DNA of 60,000 bases, from the NCBI RefSeq assembly GCF_008831285.2, contig NC_045139.1:30576206-30636205 (forward strand). Direction: 5' to 3'. The stretch comes from Nymphaea colorata (Eukaryota; Streptophyta; Magnoliopsida; Nymphaeales; Nymphaeaceae). The position numbers and the translations under genes are program-made. Shown here in pieces: positions 30,948 to 43,291 of the stretch. How positions within the stretch are numbered: the stretch's first letter is position 1; each line of letters opens with the position of its first letter. The notes below the pieces were generated by a model. That model had not been told where the DNA came from, searched no databases, and saw only the letters and a program-made list of their open reading frames with translations.

Positions 30948-31491
30948 GTCTCCTCTTGGGATGGCGTAAGGGCACACCTATTTGATGCCGGTTGCGTCGT
31001 TGCCGTGGGTCAACGAAGCTCCGGCAGGCGCCGCAGGAGCCGGGCAAGGAGGCGACGTTGCCTCCCTATAGCAAAAAAAATTTCCATCTGGGAGGCACTG
31101 TCACCGCTTCGTGTCTCCGGCAACGCCTACCGGGGCCTCGCCGGCGGTCGGCAACGTCGTCCCCTTTTTCTGAAAGGGGAAGGCAGCCACCGCCCCTTGA
31201 TGCTGTCTGGAGCGGCCCAGTGGGTCGTCGCCAGAGCTCCTAAGCTGGGCAGTTCCCGGCAGCGTTGGGGGGCGGCAGCCGCCTACACCTCCACAGCGCT
31301 GGCGACAACCCGCAAGTCGTCGCCGGCACTCTCCCCCTTGGAATGACAGGGCATCATTCGATGCCCCTTCTTTAGTTTTTTTTTTTTTTTTTGTATTTTA
31401 TTTTTTTTAGTAAGTGGAGCGTCCTATCTGCAAAGATCGGACTGCGGATCAAACGTTCCACAATCTTACGCAAAAAACTGACGAAAGGAGG
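30948..31491. mobile_element. TA-flanked element T3 (about 0.54 kb), GC-rich body
   Basis: (TA)n lies on both sides (about 30932-30945 and 31492-31507). End motifs are weakly inverted: TCTCCTCTTGGGATGGCGTAAG at the left and, complemented, TCCTCCTTTCGTCAG then TGCGTAAG at the right. The body (31000-31350) is GC-rich. A phrase with CTCCCT...AAAAAAAATTTCC resembles the GC-rich part of element T1 near 14830. Open frames are incidental. Confidence 0.45.
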
Positions 31492-31508
31492 ATATATATA
31501 TATATATA

Positions 31509-31552
31509 ATGTAATGAAAGGCCAAAGAATTTCTCTGCCCAAATGCAGATGG

Positions 31553-31602
<50 letters not shown>

Positions 31603-31660
31603 TGTAATGAAAGGCCGAAGAATTTCTCTGCCCAAATGCAGATGGAGAAATCTGCAAATC
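31509..31660. repeat. Direct repeat pair with hairpin around (TA)n
   Basis: Two copies of GTAATGAAAGGCC(A/G)AAGAATTTC followed by TCTGCCCAAATGCAGATGGA flank a (TA)n run (about 31555-31600). The motif is a diverged version of the hairpin at 23122 and 23361: ATTTCTC...GAGAAAT around a short loop. Confidence 0.75.
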
Positions 31661-32454
31661 TTCCCTCTCCTTCTGTTCTCTAAGAAAATGCAATCTAAAA
31701 ATGTGTCTGACTTTCCAGGTACTTGAATTTTTTTTTATCAATTCAATTCTAAGAATCGAAAGATTTGAAACTTTTTAGAATTTAAGGCTCATGAAATTCT
31801 TGTTTATGTATCCTTTTTATCTTATTAATAGTTTAGCGATTTTAAAACTTACATATTACTGTGATGGCTATTTGCTTATTTACATTGATGCTCCTTAGTC
31901 GTTGATTTTTCAAAGGGACCGGTTTTATTTGTACTAGTTTTTCCTCATTCTCTTACAGTTTACCTTACAAATGTGCTTTTCAATTGCAACATCAGGAGAC
32001 CTAAACAAAAGTAACCTTTTTTTCTTAAATAAGATATTATAAGATTTTCAAAATTAATAATAATCTTACTTGCCTCAAAAACATGATTCTATTGTTGATG
32101 ATACGTCTTAAGCAAGCAAATTACATATGCATGGTCATTTAAAAATACCAAAACTAATATAAATCATTAAACCAGTTATAGTATATATCGATAACCATCA
32201 ACTCAAGAAACCAGCAACCGTAAGCTCACGTAGGAAGACCGCCAAAGGCGAAGACCTTGGCTTTCAATTTCTCCATTATCAGTTTGCCTGACGTCGTTTT
32301 CTCTCTGCAACGGAACAGTTTGCTTGCAGAATCAGAATTATTGGTCAATGTGTCCTTTGTGCGTGACCAAACGAGTGAACACAAGCCATCCTCAATCGCT
32401 TGCACACTGAAGACAACCAGCGAGAAAAGACAAGAAGAAAATGCCCCTGCCCCC

Positions 32455-32757
32455 TCAATGCTTTAAAGCTGATATTTTCCGGTCGCCGGATCCGACAAAC
32501 AAGCGTACAGCTTGGCCGTTCTTGGCAGTATAGAAGCAAACAACTTCGAGTTTTATGTGGTCTTTCGGTTGCCTCTCTTGTGGTGCAAGAGTGTCCCAAG
32601 AAGATTTTCCGGAGGTTGCATGCATTTTCATTTGATATGCTGTGCCGACACTTGGGATGAGCAGACCAGTACTGAAAATATCAGTTACCAATAGCGGAGC
32701 TTGAAATTTCAGATTGCAACTTTTAGTGATGATCTGACTGTGGGCAACTGCCCACAC
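32455..32757 (-). other. Unidentified open frame, possible exon or gene fragment
   Basis: A 100-codon minus-strand frame includes GLLIPSVGTAYQMKMHATSG and KLEVVCFYTAKNGQAVRLFV, which read like real protein rather than repeat. A TTTTCAG acceptor-like sequence precedes STGLLIPS. I cannot assign a family and see no neighbouring exons, so it may be a gene fragment or chance. Confidence 0.3.
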
Positions 32758-32759
32758 AA

Positions 32760-33890
32760 GCCCATATTTGGTTATGCCACTTCAGTTGTTTGATGAACCA
32801 GCCAATTCAATGGTTCAGTTTCATCAATTATGAATCTGTTTGGGAAGAATATTGTTTCAAAAAATAGATGAGAAAATACATAAAAATTCTAAACATTTTT
32901 ATAAAAAAAAACAAAAAAACTTTGCGGCAGATTGATTCGAACAGGCCAACTGATTTTGGTAACATTTTGTACAAAGTAGGATCGGCGGCTTTCGCCTTGG
33001 CCTGTTGCCCGCAGGGGAAAAATTTAACGCTTAAAGGTCAAACAAATAAGCCAAGGTTGAGCTGGTGCGTTGTCAATTGAAAACATTGTTTCAATTAAAC
33101 TAGCAACAATTCGATCATGCCTGTTGAGTAATTCTGAAGCTTACTTTTTGTAGTAGAAACTCCACGCTCTTCCTTTCATTTTTACCTGTCAAATGGAATG
33201 TCACATTGTCACGGTTTGCAGTTCACAGTCGATGGAATGTCACATTATCACAGTTTGCAGTTCAAAGAAATAACATATAAAACAGTGCGTCTCTAACTTT
33301 GGTTTCCATACCATCAAATTACAGTCTGAATTCCAGCATCTATACGCTTTCTTGAATTACAGTCTGAATTCTAGCATCAATGCGTTTTCTGGATGTGAAT
33401 TTGATCTTGAGTGCATCAAATAATAGTTTGAATTCCAGCATCTATGCGTTTAGTTGAACTGAATTTGCTCCATTAACCCGACCAAATGTAACAAAAATCA
33501 GCTTGAATCAGCCGCTTCGAAACTCATTGCCAAATGGGCAGTTCAACTAATTAACATTGTGGCCGATTCCATTCAAATTCTAGTGTCTATTAAGTTATTG
33601 AGACTAATTTTGATGCTCACAGAGCCTTATTCTGATGGACTTCCTAAGAGCCGTGCTCTTATCATTTGGAGCTCTGTAGGGAGCAGCAGAAACAGAGTTA
33701 CGGAAGAAAGCAAAAGAAAAGGATTGGAGTTGCAGAACCAAAGCGATAACTTGTGGCATCGCCATATATGTACATACATCACCTTACTAGTAGGAAGAAA
33801 AAAACATCATCATCTGCTGAATTCTGAACTGCTCCATGGAAAAGAAAAGGAAAATTGAGAAAATTCACATTAAAAAGAAGGGAAAAGGCC
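32760..33890. other. Spacer with short tandem duplications
   Basis: Two copies of a unit of about 45 bp (TGGAATGTCACATT(G/A)TCAC, then GTTTGCAGTTCA) lie at about 33195-33265. Three copies of a TTGAATTCCAGCATCTATGCG-like unit lie at about 33320-33455. No gene recognised. Confidence 0.6.
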
Positions 33891-33894
33891 TTCT

Positions 33895-35019
33895 TCAGAT
33901 CTCCATGAAACAGCCGGTCTGAACGAAACCGGAAAACTCAGCCGGCATCTCCACCTGTTTCCAGGCTCCCCCTTGCTTCCCCACGTCCACCAAGTAGCAG
34001 ACGGCCGGCGCCCCCTCGTACGCGGACCCTGTCACCAACGCCCTGCTTATTCCCATGCCCACCACGCACCTCCCCATTTTCACCGCTCCGTTGCCCCCCT
34101 CGGCGTCGACGCACACCACTTTAGCGTTGCCACCATCCCCGCCGGCGACTCCCAGGCACGAGGATCTCGGGCATGTCCCGCCGGCCCACGCGCCGTCAAC
34201 GCGCCTCCACCTTCGGGTCTCCGTGTCGAAGGCCTCGGCACTGTCCCTGAACCTGCCCTGTCCTTCGGTGCCGTAGCCGCTCACCACCCAGAACTCCTTC
34301 CCCACCATCAGCCCCTCGCACTCGTCTCTCTCCTCCTCCATCGCCTCCCCGAGATCTTCCCACTCGTCCCTTCCGACGTCGTACACCGCCCCTGTTCTCA
34401 ATGCGTTCTTGCTCTCGTCGTGGCCCCCCGCCACGAACACTAATCCCCCCATGCCCCCTCTTCCGCCGCTAGTCGTGCTCTCCGCCGCCGCTGCCGCGAA
34501 GAAGGAACGAGCGGGGCCAGGCATGTCCTTCCCCTTCGTCCACCGCCTAGTCTTGAAGTCATAGATGTAAACGCGGCGGGTGGCCTCCCAGGTGACGCAG
34601 TCCCAACCGCCGAGGATCACGAGCTTGCTGGCCACGGACACGAACTGGCAGAAGAGAGGGAGGCCGCCCTGGTGATCGTCCGGGTGCTGCAGCTTCTCCC
34701 AACTCCCTCTCCGCGGGTCGAACAGAGTGATGCCGTAAACCGGCGGACCCCTGCCGCCGCCAGAGCTCTTCCGGTTCGCCCCCGCCTCCTCTGCCGGGGC
34801 CCCCGCCGCCGGCACCGCGCGCTGCTGAACCAAGCACGCGAAGGCGTCAGCGGTGCCCCTGAGCTTCCTCTCCCCATAGAAATCGGGGCTGTCGACAAGC
34901 TCCCTCCACCGCCTGCTCACCGCTCCCATGTCCGCCAGGCAGGCATGAGGCACCCGAATCAGGCACTCCAGTGCAACGTCGTCCGGCAAATCAGGAATGA
35001 TCGGCCGATGCTCTCCCAT
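33895..35019 (-). CDS. F-box/kelch-repeat protein (374 residues, intronless)
   Basis: This is likely the substrate receptor of an SCF ubiquitin ligase: the F-box binds SKP1 and the kelch repeats bind the target. The start is the ATG at 35017-35019, because upstream in-frame codons lack an ATG. The F-box spans about residues 5-50 (LPDDVALECLIRVPHACL...VSRRWRELV). Kelch motifs follow, with GG and Y...W signatures: LVILGGWDCVTWEA...YIYDFKTRRW, FVAGGHDESKNALRTGAVYD...W, and VVSGYGTEGQGRF...FDTETRRW. Ala/Gly-rich low-complexity insertions separate them. Layout and wording fit the plant KFB/KMD group, some of which degrade phenylalanine ammonia-lyase or type-B response regulators; which target applies here is unknown. 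The gene is very GC-rich, unlike its surroundings. No breaks are seen. Confidence 0.93.
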   Translation of the reverse strand: MGEHRPIIPDLPDDVALECLIRVPHACLADMGAVSRRWRELVDSPDFYGERKLRGTADAFACLVQQRAVPAAGAPAEEAGANRKSSGGGRGPPVYGITLFDPRRGSWEKLQHPDDHQGGLPLFCQFVSVASKLVILGGWDCVTWEATRRVYIYDFKTRRWTKGKDMPGPARSFFAAAAAESTTSGGRGGMGGLVFVAGGHDESKNALRTGAVYDVGRDEWEDLGEAMEEERDECEGLMVGKEFWVVSGYGTEGQGRFRDSAEAFDTETRRWRRVDGAWAGGTCPRSSCLGVAGGDGGNAKVVCVDAEGGNGAVKMGRCVVGMGISRALVTGSAYEGAPAVCYLVDVGKQGGAWKQVEMPAEFSGFVQTGCFMEI

Positions 35020-35160
35020 CCTATTCCACAGGAAAAGAGCAAATCTCAACCCCTTGCTCTATCGATTCCTCAACTCCTCAAAGCTCCGCAACTGCTCGAA
35101 CTTGTTTAAAATGTCCACACTTTTGGTAGAACTGAGAAAAATGGTGAACTCCGCGACGTC

Positions 35161-35167
35161 ATTTATA
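35161..35167 (-). promoter_or_regulatory. TATA box of the F-box/kelch gene
   Basis: The minus strand reads TATAAAT about 140 bp before the ATG, giving a leader of roughly 110 nt. An ACGT-core motif (ATGACGTCG, about 35154-35162), the type bound by bZIP factors, overlaps its downstream side. Confidence 0.6.
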
Positions 35168-35219
35168 GACGGGGGAGCAGTAAGGGGACCATTCATGTGG
35201 TGGCGGTGGTGATGGTGGC

Positions 35220-36525
35220 ATTTTGGCCGCTTTCAGATGTCCGTAAACCCAACCTCCCTTCCGTTGCGTGGTTCACTCCTGTCGTTCTTTCGTCTTCTGG
35301 ATTCAAACCTTTTCATGTCTGTACTGTTTTGATCAAGTTGGTGCATTTAAATCAGCAGTTGGAAACTAATTTTAATTGAGATGGACGGACTGATAACTCT
35401 AAATTCCATGTGTGCGAGAAGAACTGTTAAGAAATTGAAAGTTGGACGGCGTGAGATTTCTTTGTCTCGTGTTAAAGGAATTTCTTAATCAGCTCCATGG
35501 ATTCAAGGTTTTGATTCAATCAGCTTTGTGCCGGTTCAAACTGTAGACTCAAGATTTCTTTCCTCCGCTCGTCCAGATGATCCAAACTGTAGCACAATGG
35601 TCCAGCATAGATGCAGCCCCATTCTTGCGTGAGACGCCAGACCATCTGGACACTGGACAGCCGGAGAAAGGTTTTTATCATTTTATGTATACAAACTTGT
35701 ATTTTTTTTAAAAAAAATAAGAATTATGCAAACAACACACAATTGGAAGTAGGAAAAAAGAAAAAGGTTGTTTTAAAATTGAAGGAGAGAGATCGTCCTA
35801 ATGGCTTTCACTTCTACAGACGACCTGAAGATGATGAAAAAACTGTTTCAATGGTGTGTAATATTAGGAACAATGCTCTCTCACACTCTCTTAATGCACC
35901 AAGAAAATAAAAATCAGAAAAAGAGTAAAGAGAAAAACACAGATTTATGTTGGTTTGGAGACAACGTTCTCCTAACATCCACCTCCGCCACACATAGTAG
36001 TTTTTATTATCACATAAGAATACAAAGTATAAGCAACGCGAGACCCTTATAAACATGAGATTAAGGAATGTTATCAAGTATGGATTAGGCTCCACACTCC
36101 AATATGTAATATGCTACATCGCGGGTGGGACTTCGCATCGAGATCGAGTTCTCTTGCGTAATGCCAGGCTTGCGCAAACTCTTGAGAGGAAGTAGACCTG
36201 TGTTCTGTAATGCCAACGACTCAAGAAAATCTCTTCAGCCAGTAACTGCAAGGCTAAGGAAGCAAGGAAAAAGTTTGGGGCAATGGCATTGTATGATAGA
36301 TATGCACCTTCCAACTATGTACCCTCCTTTGACATGATAAATATGTACATGAATGCAATGACCTGTATATGAATTTGATTACACGAACGCAATCATGTTC
36401 AGAGTGCAGTTTTTTCCTGTTAGGAAAAAGAAAAGGAGATTTTTAAATTGTAAGATGATCCTTGGCAACGGGCCAGGTATCGCAGGTCCAACCTGGCTCA
36501 TTCTTGCTTCAATGACAATTGATGT
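35220..36525. other. Spacer with a probable solo-LTR relic
   Basis: At about 35860-36110 an AAACACAGATTTATGTTGG segment followed by a C-rich CTAACATCCACCTCCGCC phrase resembles the AACGTGGTTCGG-type leader found in copia LTRs such as the one at 48321. Edges and target duplication are not clear. No gene is supported. Confidence 0.4.
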
Positions 36526-37198
36526 TCATTTCTTGTTCTAATTTTTACTCCTTTTGTGTGCATCTAGATTAAGTTTTGTGTGCCTGCATGTATAGGATGT
36601 AAATGAAGCACAAAGGTTTTCTCTGTATCATCTCGCTTTTGTATTAGTCTGACTTTGAAGTTTATTAGTTTTGCATTTTTTTTCTCAAAAACTATGTATA
36701 ATACACCTTTCAAAGCCCCACTGAGTTCTGCATAGGTGATCGAGCCGGCTGGCATGTAAACAGCGCATCGTCAATTCGATTCTCAGCAATAATATTACTT
36801 CTCTGGACTGCAAACGATGGGATTGCAGCCACCTAGGTCCCGAAGCAGACGCTGAACGCAAGAGCTTCTTTGGTCATTTCAGTTGCTGAACATACGACTT
36901 CTTTGCACTGGAAAAGGCAAACAGAAGGGTAACAACAAATACTGCACTCTGCTGCTAGGAGGAAGTGATCAGATGCATCTTCTGATTACAGGTGTCGATG
37001 AATCAGATTTCTGTGCGCATCCAACCGGATGAGCCTCAACCAAAAACACAAACGTCTCCGGCCTGGATTTAGATTTTAGAACAAATGATTTACATCTGAA
37101 TATTTTGCAGAACATGTTTAGGATTTTATTCTACCACAGATCTAGAACTTCATGAGAACAACACAAAGTATGGTCAATACAATCTTTGAGCATGTGGT
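36526..37198. repeat. Dispersed repeat, copy 2 (about 670 bp)
   Basis: Same orientation and high identity to 1857-2485, with an extra GTGATCGAGCCGGCTGGCAT segment at about 36738-36770. On the minus strand that segment reads MPAGSITYAELSGALKG before a GTGTAT donor-like site, possibly part of an old exon. Confidence 0.75.
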
Positions 37199-39585
37199 CT
37201 ACATACTTCTGAAACGCTATGGGACAACAAGTTCAGGATCACTATTTTATACTTGAGATAAGCTGGATCAAATATCTGGACTGAAATAAACTCATTGGAT
37301 GAGTATTGAGACTTTGTTGTCCTTTCCGTGCATTTTATCTGAAAGGAAGACCAGGCCGGCATCCTTTTAGTAGTCGCATCACAGCCACTCGAGCAAATTC
37401 TTTTTTATTTTTTCTTGTAGCTGAAATAGAAAGATCAGCCCTGAACCTCAGAGCTTGATGGCTCCATTCTAATTTTTGGGATTGAAGTTGGGATTTCTTA
37501 TAAGCAGCCATTCCTTTTTCTTTTTTCTTTTTTTTTGTGACGGGCTTTTCATGACAAACATTGCAGTTGACAAGAGATGAAAGGAGCAATTGACCAATGG
37601 AGGGGACAATTAATGAAAAACTAGCTTTAAAGGCAGCGTTCAATTATCATGCACTTGGCTATTCAACATATCGGTAAGACTTCCCTGCACATGAAGTGTA
37701 TAGAACCATGAACTAGATTAACATTCAGTCCTTCTCATGCATCTGTCCGTCTCTATGTCGATTTGGCAGCTTATCCAACATAATTATGGATAAGTCTAAA
37801 TATTGGTGCAAACCATATTCAGGTTATGCTTGGTTTGTATTTGACTCTTGAAAATAAATCGAAGGATCCGATAATAGTAAAAAAGACAACCAAAGTTCTC
37901 AATATTGACCAAAATTTATGCCTAATTAATTGACAAAGTCCAGAGTTTGACTTTTGTGTATCAAAGTTGTGTCAAATTATTATTGCATAATTAATTTGCT
38001 GTTTCAAGCCACTTATGTCAAATTTGCTTGAAGCCAAATTATTTTAGTGTGACATAATGAGCAGCACCTGCAATGGGTAAAACAACCGGAAGCTGCAACT
38101 ATCGTTCCAGATGGAATTCTCATATTCATGAACCATTGAACAGGCACCTTATCCAACAGGGCAATTAGACCATGATTCTCAGCCTAATAATTGTCCTCCA
38201 ACATTGTGGAGGCTTTCTCAAACTGATTTCGGTTCTCATTCATTCCCCAACACCTCTCATAACCTCTGAGCTATTTGGAGTTAAGCAGATTGAATCTTGA
38301 TAATACAGGGGCTACACTATTTATATTCATATGGCAATATGCCTGAGCAAATGAACCAGTAGAATTCAACTAAAAACTTTAGACAAAGGAAACTCAACCA
38401 AATCCAAGAAGCCTTCGACATAAGTAAACAAAGAAAGCTGGCTTCCTATGTGTAAAAGGCATTATTGCAGACTCAACTGAAACAAACAGAGTGCACTTTA
38501 GTTACTGCGAGGACCACTCATTAAGAAATGAACAGGAATATGCTTTTATTCCTGCAACGATGGAGAGTACTTGCATTGTAGGTAGATTAAAAAAGAATTC
38601 CTGAGTCAAGCAATTTATCTTTTCAGGTGTGATGTTCTTACAATCAACTAAGAATCCAAACAAACAAAGGGCTTGCTGCTTCCAAGTGTAATCTTGGTTG
38701 CAGGTTTACCTGTGCTTTCATTTACCAAAGCAGATAGATACTTCTAGAGAACTCGCCTATAATCAGAACTTAAGCAGATTTCATATAAATAAAAAGAAGG
38801 AACAACACTGTGATGACATGCTGTGCATTACTCGCCCAGCACAACCTATGAGAAAAGATGGCAAAATCTCCAATTATGCTAGCCTCAAGCATAATCACCA
38901 CAGTATCTGGCTTTACAGAAAAAGCCTAGAAGCAACAAAGGAGTAGGCCTTAGTGGGTGTGTCTCGCAAGATATCAAAGAAGGGAAACCACTGGGAGAAG
39001 GATCAAAAGAGCTCTGTAACAAATCAACAGACGGGAGAACCTAAATATTTCCTGGTGATATGCACCTGATTATGTGAATTCAGGATGATGGCACTTGGCA
39101 GAATATGAACTTCCCAGTCGTCATTCAAATTACATTAGATAACTTTTCTTCACCAATTCAGACAGCCTGCTTAGGCCATGTATAGCGGACTTTCATCAGC
39201 TCAAACGCATTGTATCTTATTTTTTCTTCATCAGTACATGAAAATGGCTTTAGGCCCAGCATAGCAGATACTTTTTAAATACACTAAACTACAGTCTTAT
39301 GAAGACGGAAGCAGTCCTCTGAAGCTAGACTTTCTGTTGATCAAAACATCAGATAAGCCACAGAACTTCAACGAGTCAACCATCTAAACAATGCCAATCG
39401 ATAATCCAAACAGCATGTTGGTTATGACTGGTAAAATGAACTCTCCATCACATGAAATCTGTATAAAAATCACATCATTTTCAATAGACTTCATCTCAGC
39501 CAGATTCCATCTGCCCAGGAAAGAAAACCTTGCTGCAGTTTGAAATATTCCTTGAATTAATATTTGTGATCAATACAATAATCAA
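37199..39585. other. Spacer and probable 3' UTR of the TMEM161-like gene
   Basis: No coding region is supported in 2.4 kb. The right end must include the 3' UTR of the minus-strand gene; no clear polyadenylation signal was placed. Open frames here are short and match nothing known to me. Confidence 0.5.
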
Positions 39586-41223
39586 TCAGGAAACATATAC
39601 AATGCCAAAACGATGAAGTCCAATGCTCCAGAAGGTCAAAAACGTCCAGACAAAAAGACTCCACCATGCCATGAATAAATTTGCTTCCTTGAAAAAGGAC
39701 GTGTCATGCATTAAGCTGTGAATGAAAGGAAAGGCAGCTAGAAAACCATCAGTAAGTTGGGATAAACCAAGAAACATTAGTACCAATGTTGGAGGTATCA
39801 AGAACTGCAGGAGAACTTGGTATATATAGTGATTGTGCAAAAACAGCTTAGCCCTGCTGAAATCCAAGTCTGGCACCTTGCTTGTGTGTAATCTCTGATA
39901 CCATGAGAGGACCGCCTCATTCAAATACATCTGCACATTGCGCCGCAACAAAAGCAACTGTATGACTGATGAAACCAGCAAACACCATAACCTAAATTTA
40001 TCAAAAGTAGTTCGATGCATTCCCATCTGACGAACCCACCTTTCATCATCGTACTTTTTCTCCATTTTTGAGTGCCTTAACTTTGAACCACTTTCAATCA
40101 AAATTGGATCTTTTGAATTACCATCTTGATTCTTTATGGATAGAATATCAGTATATCCAGTTATAGGGCCATCCTCTAGAGAATTCAAAGAGCCTGATTT
40201 CTCAACAGGCACCAGCATTCCCTGCTCACCATTGGCAAGGACGACGACCATAGGTTTAGTCCAGAGCGAAGCAGTAAAAACCGACATCAGGAGATTAATG
40301 TACAGAAACACTCTAGCTATTTTACCGCAGGAAATAACAGACAGATCCCAATGGAGTTGATCAGTACCAAGCCAGAATGATCGTGCAGCTCTACATGCAG
40401 GAATGTAAAGAAACCCCGATATGCAACCGGCGTAAACTGCCAGCAAGATCTTTGAAAACCCAATCTCTAAAAAGTTCTCTGTGTCATCCACATTGACATC
40501 ATGACCAGCACCATCCCCCATCCGACCAAATTTCAAATAAAAAATAGCAGGATTTGCCACGGACAGAATCACAAGAACAATCACAAATCCCAACATCCCG
40601 CACAATACACTGGCCTGTTTCTCGGATCTCTTCGACGCCGATCGTTCAAAGGAGATCTTCGCGAGCAACATTGATAATTTGCACACGGAAAAGACACCTA
40701 ACAGAGTTGGCACCATAGATCCCTCGAAGAGGAGGTGGGCAGGGCTTATACCCTCAGACTTGGGCGAAATCGGAAGGAAATGATGAACAACAAGGCAGGA
40801 GAAGCTAAGGCATGAATAAAGAACAGCCTCTTTGCACTCCGCAAAATAGACTCGTGTTCGAAGGTGATCTTCGGACAGTCGAAGCCGGAAAATCTGAGCG
40901 TTCGCCTCGTCGAATCCACTCTTCTCCTTCCCTCGATCCTTTCTCTTATTGGAACCATTGATTGTGGGTTTTTGATTTGTGGGCATCCGTGGATCAGCAT
41001 CCGTTGCAAGGTTGGTATAACCACGTAGGTCTGAGCCTCTTTCAGGTTCGGGCCTTCTAATGGCGGCCCTAACATTTCCTTGAGGACCACCGCCAACACT
41101 CTCAGGATGTATATATGTATGGATGCCTTCCAAAATCCTAACATGTATCTTGAAGAGAATGACTACGAAGCTAGTGAGAAGCAACAGTGCAGCATATGCA
41201 GCAAGATTCAGGTAGGGAGACAT
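39586..41223 (-). CDS. TMEM161-like multi-pass membrane protein (545 residues, intronless)
   Basis: The start is the ATG at 41221-41223; the frame extends three codons upstream but only through TTG. The protein has about nine hydrophobic segments, near residues 6-25, 133-152, 167-189, 206-231, 255-280, 302-322, 410-427, 465-487 and 513-537. A hydrophilic, basic loop (about 50-120) follows the first, and another polar loop lies at 340-400. The overall pattern and the C-terminal WSLFVWTFLTFWSIGLHRFG segment match the eukaryotic TMEM161A/B-type family as I recall it, whose biochemical role in plants is not established. The frame is complete and not GC-rich, unlike the F-box and heat stress factor genes. 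A processed-copy origin is possible given the lack of introns but cannot be judged alone. Confidence 0.8.
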   Translation of the reverse strand: MSPYLNLAAYAALLLLTSFVVILFKIHVRILEGIHTYIHPESVGGGPQGNVRAAIRRPEPERGSDLRGYTNLATDADPRMPTNQKPTINGSNKRKDRGKEKSGFDEANAQIFRLRLSEDHLRTRVYFAECKEAVLYSCLSFSCLVVHHFLPISPKSEGISPAHLLFEGSMVPTLLGVFSVCKLSMLLAKISFERSASKRSEKQASVLCGMLGFVIVLVILSVANPAIFYLKFGRMGDGAGHDVNVDDTENFLEIGFSKILLAVYAGCISGFLYIPACRAARSFWLGTDQLHWDLSVISCGKIARVFLYINLLMSVFTASLWTKPMVVVLANGEQGMLVPVEKSGSLNSLEDGPITGYTDILSIKNQDGNSKDPILIESGSKLRHSKMEKKYDDERWVRQMGMHRTTFDKFRLWCLLVSSVIQLLLLRRNVQMYLNEAVLSWYQRLHTSKVPDLDFSRAKLFLHNHYIYQVLLQFLIPPTLVLMFLGLSQLTDGFLAAFPFIHSLMHDTSFFKEANLFMAWWSLFVWTFLTFWSIGLHRFGIVYVS

Positions 41224-43291
41224 GATTAACAAGATTATTCTTCACTACCCAGATGAGGAAAATCAACAGAGAGAGTGTTTGCCGCTCACCAGATTTGAGG
41301 AAGATGGTGTTGGTCTGATTCGGAGATGGAAACATAGCAAGCCGAGATTTTTTTTGAGTGAAATGCCTCAAGGGAATGAGGGTCGGAACAAACAGAAGCT
41401 GTGCAGCCCTTGTACAGGAGAGCTGATGGGAACTGAAAAAGGAAGTCGGAACATCAATCCTTGAGACATGTAGACAGCCGATCTTAGCCGCCCATCTGGA
41501 AGATGGACGGTGATGATAGTCACAAAGGTGGTGGTTAGGTTAAGTAAGCAGGTTCCATGGTGGTTTACTGTGCTGTGAACTGAGAGTTTAGTTGAGGCCA
41601 ATTTTTCTGTTCATATAATATGAAAAAGATCATCTGGTCAATGGTTTATTTTTTATTGGGAAATCTCCTTTTTTGGGTAAACTTTTAAAGCTTTTTTTTT
41701 TTAGTTATAAGATGGCTTCAACATGGGCTTGGGATTTTAATCTTTCTTAATCTGGTATAATGACTTTCAATACATTTAAATTTTCAGAAAAAAATTTGCT
41801 GAAATTGTGATCCTTGCTTCATAAATTGTCAAACTTCTTGTTTAATCATGTTTAGTTTCAATTAGTAAGCTTAAAATTATAAGTTCTTTTTGTTGTTCTC
41901 TCAAATAATTTATTTACTGCATATCAAATAGTTCTATATCTAACATTTCCGTACATTTTGAAAGTTGGAGAATTAAGAATCGACATTGAAATTGGAAAGT
42001 ATGGTAGAGACTTTTTATTCTTTATGTGCAATTGAATCCTAATTCAAATATAAATATTTGAATATTTGATAAATCAGTTACAGTACAGAGTACATCTGGT
42101 TCCAATTCAATCCTTACATTCGTTTCAAGGAGCCTACCATGAGCTAAAACCTCATTTCGAAAAAAAAAACAAAAAGGAAAATTGTTTATAACATGTTAAA
42201 GTGAATTTTGAAAATAAAACAAGATATTATTTAATTTGCCAAAATTTGTTCAAATTTGGTGTATATTAAATTTTATAATAAACAAAGAAACTAACAAAAA
42301 ATCGATACATAAGTAAAAAGCATGACATTTCAGATATATGCCACAACTAATATATCTATGAGAATTATGCATTATTTGTTTATGAATTTTCCTCCCCATA
42401 ATATTACTGGATCTCGGGCTCGGACCAGCAATTTGTATATCCATTCAATGGTGGGGCCACCGGGCCAGTGCTAAAATTAGTGTAAGTGGACCCGTACTGG
42501 ACCCATATTAGCTCTTGCTTTTAGACCCGGTACCCGGGTCCCACCCTCCCGGGATAGCCTTAGCTGTCACCTTCCGGAACAACTGGAAGCAAACAAAAGC
42601 TTTCCAGGACATGCAATGTAAGTTTGGATCTGATATTCGATAGACTCAGATCCAATAAATCTGTTCGGATCTGATCTTCGATGGACTCAGATCCAAGAAA
42701 TCTGTTACAGTCTATTACTGTCCAATTGAAATGGGGTAAATTGTAAATCTACTTTATTTTTTTAAGACAGATTTACCAAACAATAACAATATGTAATGTT
42801 TCATTATTTTTTTTAGACATATAAATAAAAGAGGAACATATTGTTATTGTTCCCAAATAATCTCTAGTTTGGCGAATCACGAGGGAGGCCCTACTTGATG
42901 CGAATAATAAGTTTAGTTAATTTGGTTAAATAGTAAAATTATTTAAATAAGCACCAATATTTTGAGATGGTAGCTTGACAATCGTGGAAGATTTCTATTT
43001 GAGGCCTGTGAACTTTCAAACAAAAAGTATATAAAAAATAAAATCTGACGTTTTATAGTCATCCGTCAACATCAGAGGCAGGTCATTAGCTGGAAAACCA
43101 ATCGTCAGATCAAAGTAATATATATATATATATATATAAATTATTATCTATAAACCATTGCTAGATTTGTAACTTTTTATTATAAAACAAATTTGATATT
43201 TTATGTATACATATATAAATAATTATATATATATATATACATGTAGAGGAAAAAGAGATTGAGAGAAAACTGCAATCCTTCTCTCTCTTAA

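Noticed and set aside
33973-34443. 156-codon + strand frame opposite the F-box/kelch gene
   Set aside because: GC-rich antisense shadow; the minus strand has clear F-box and kelch motifs.
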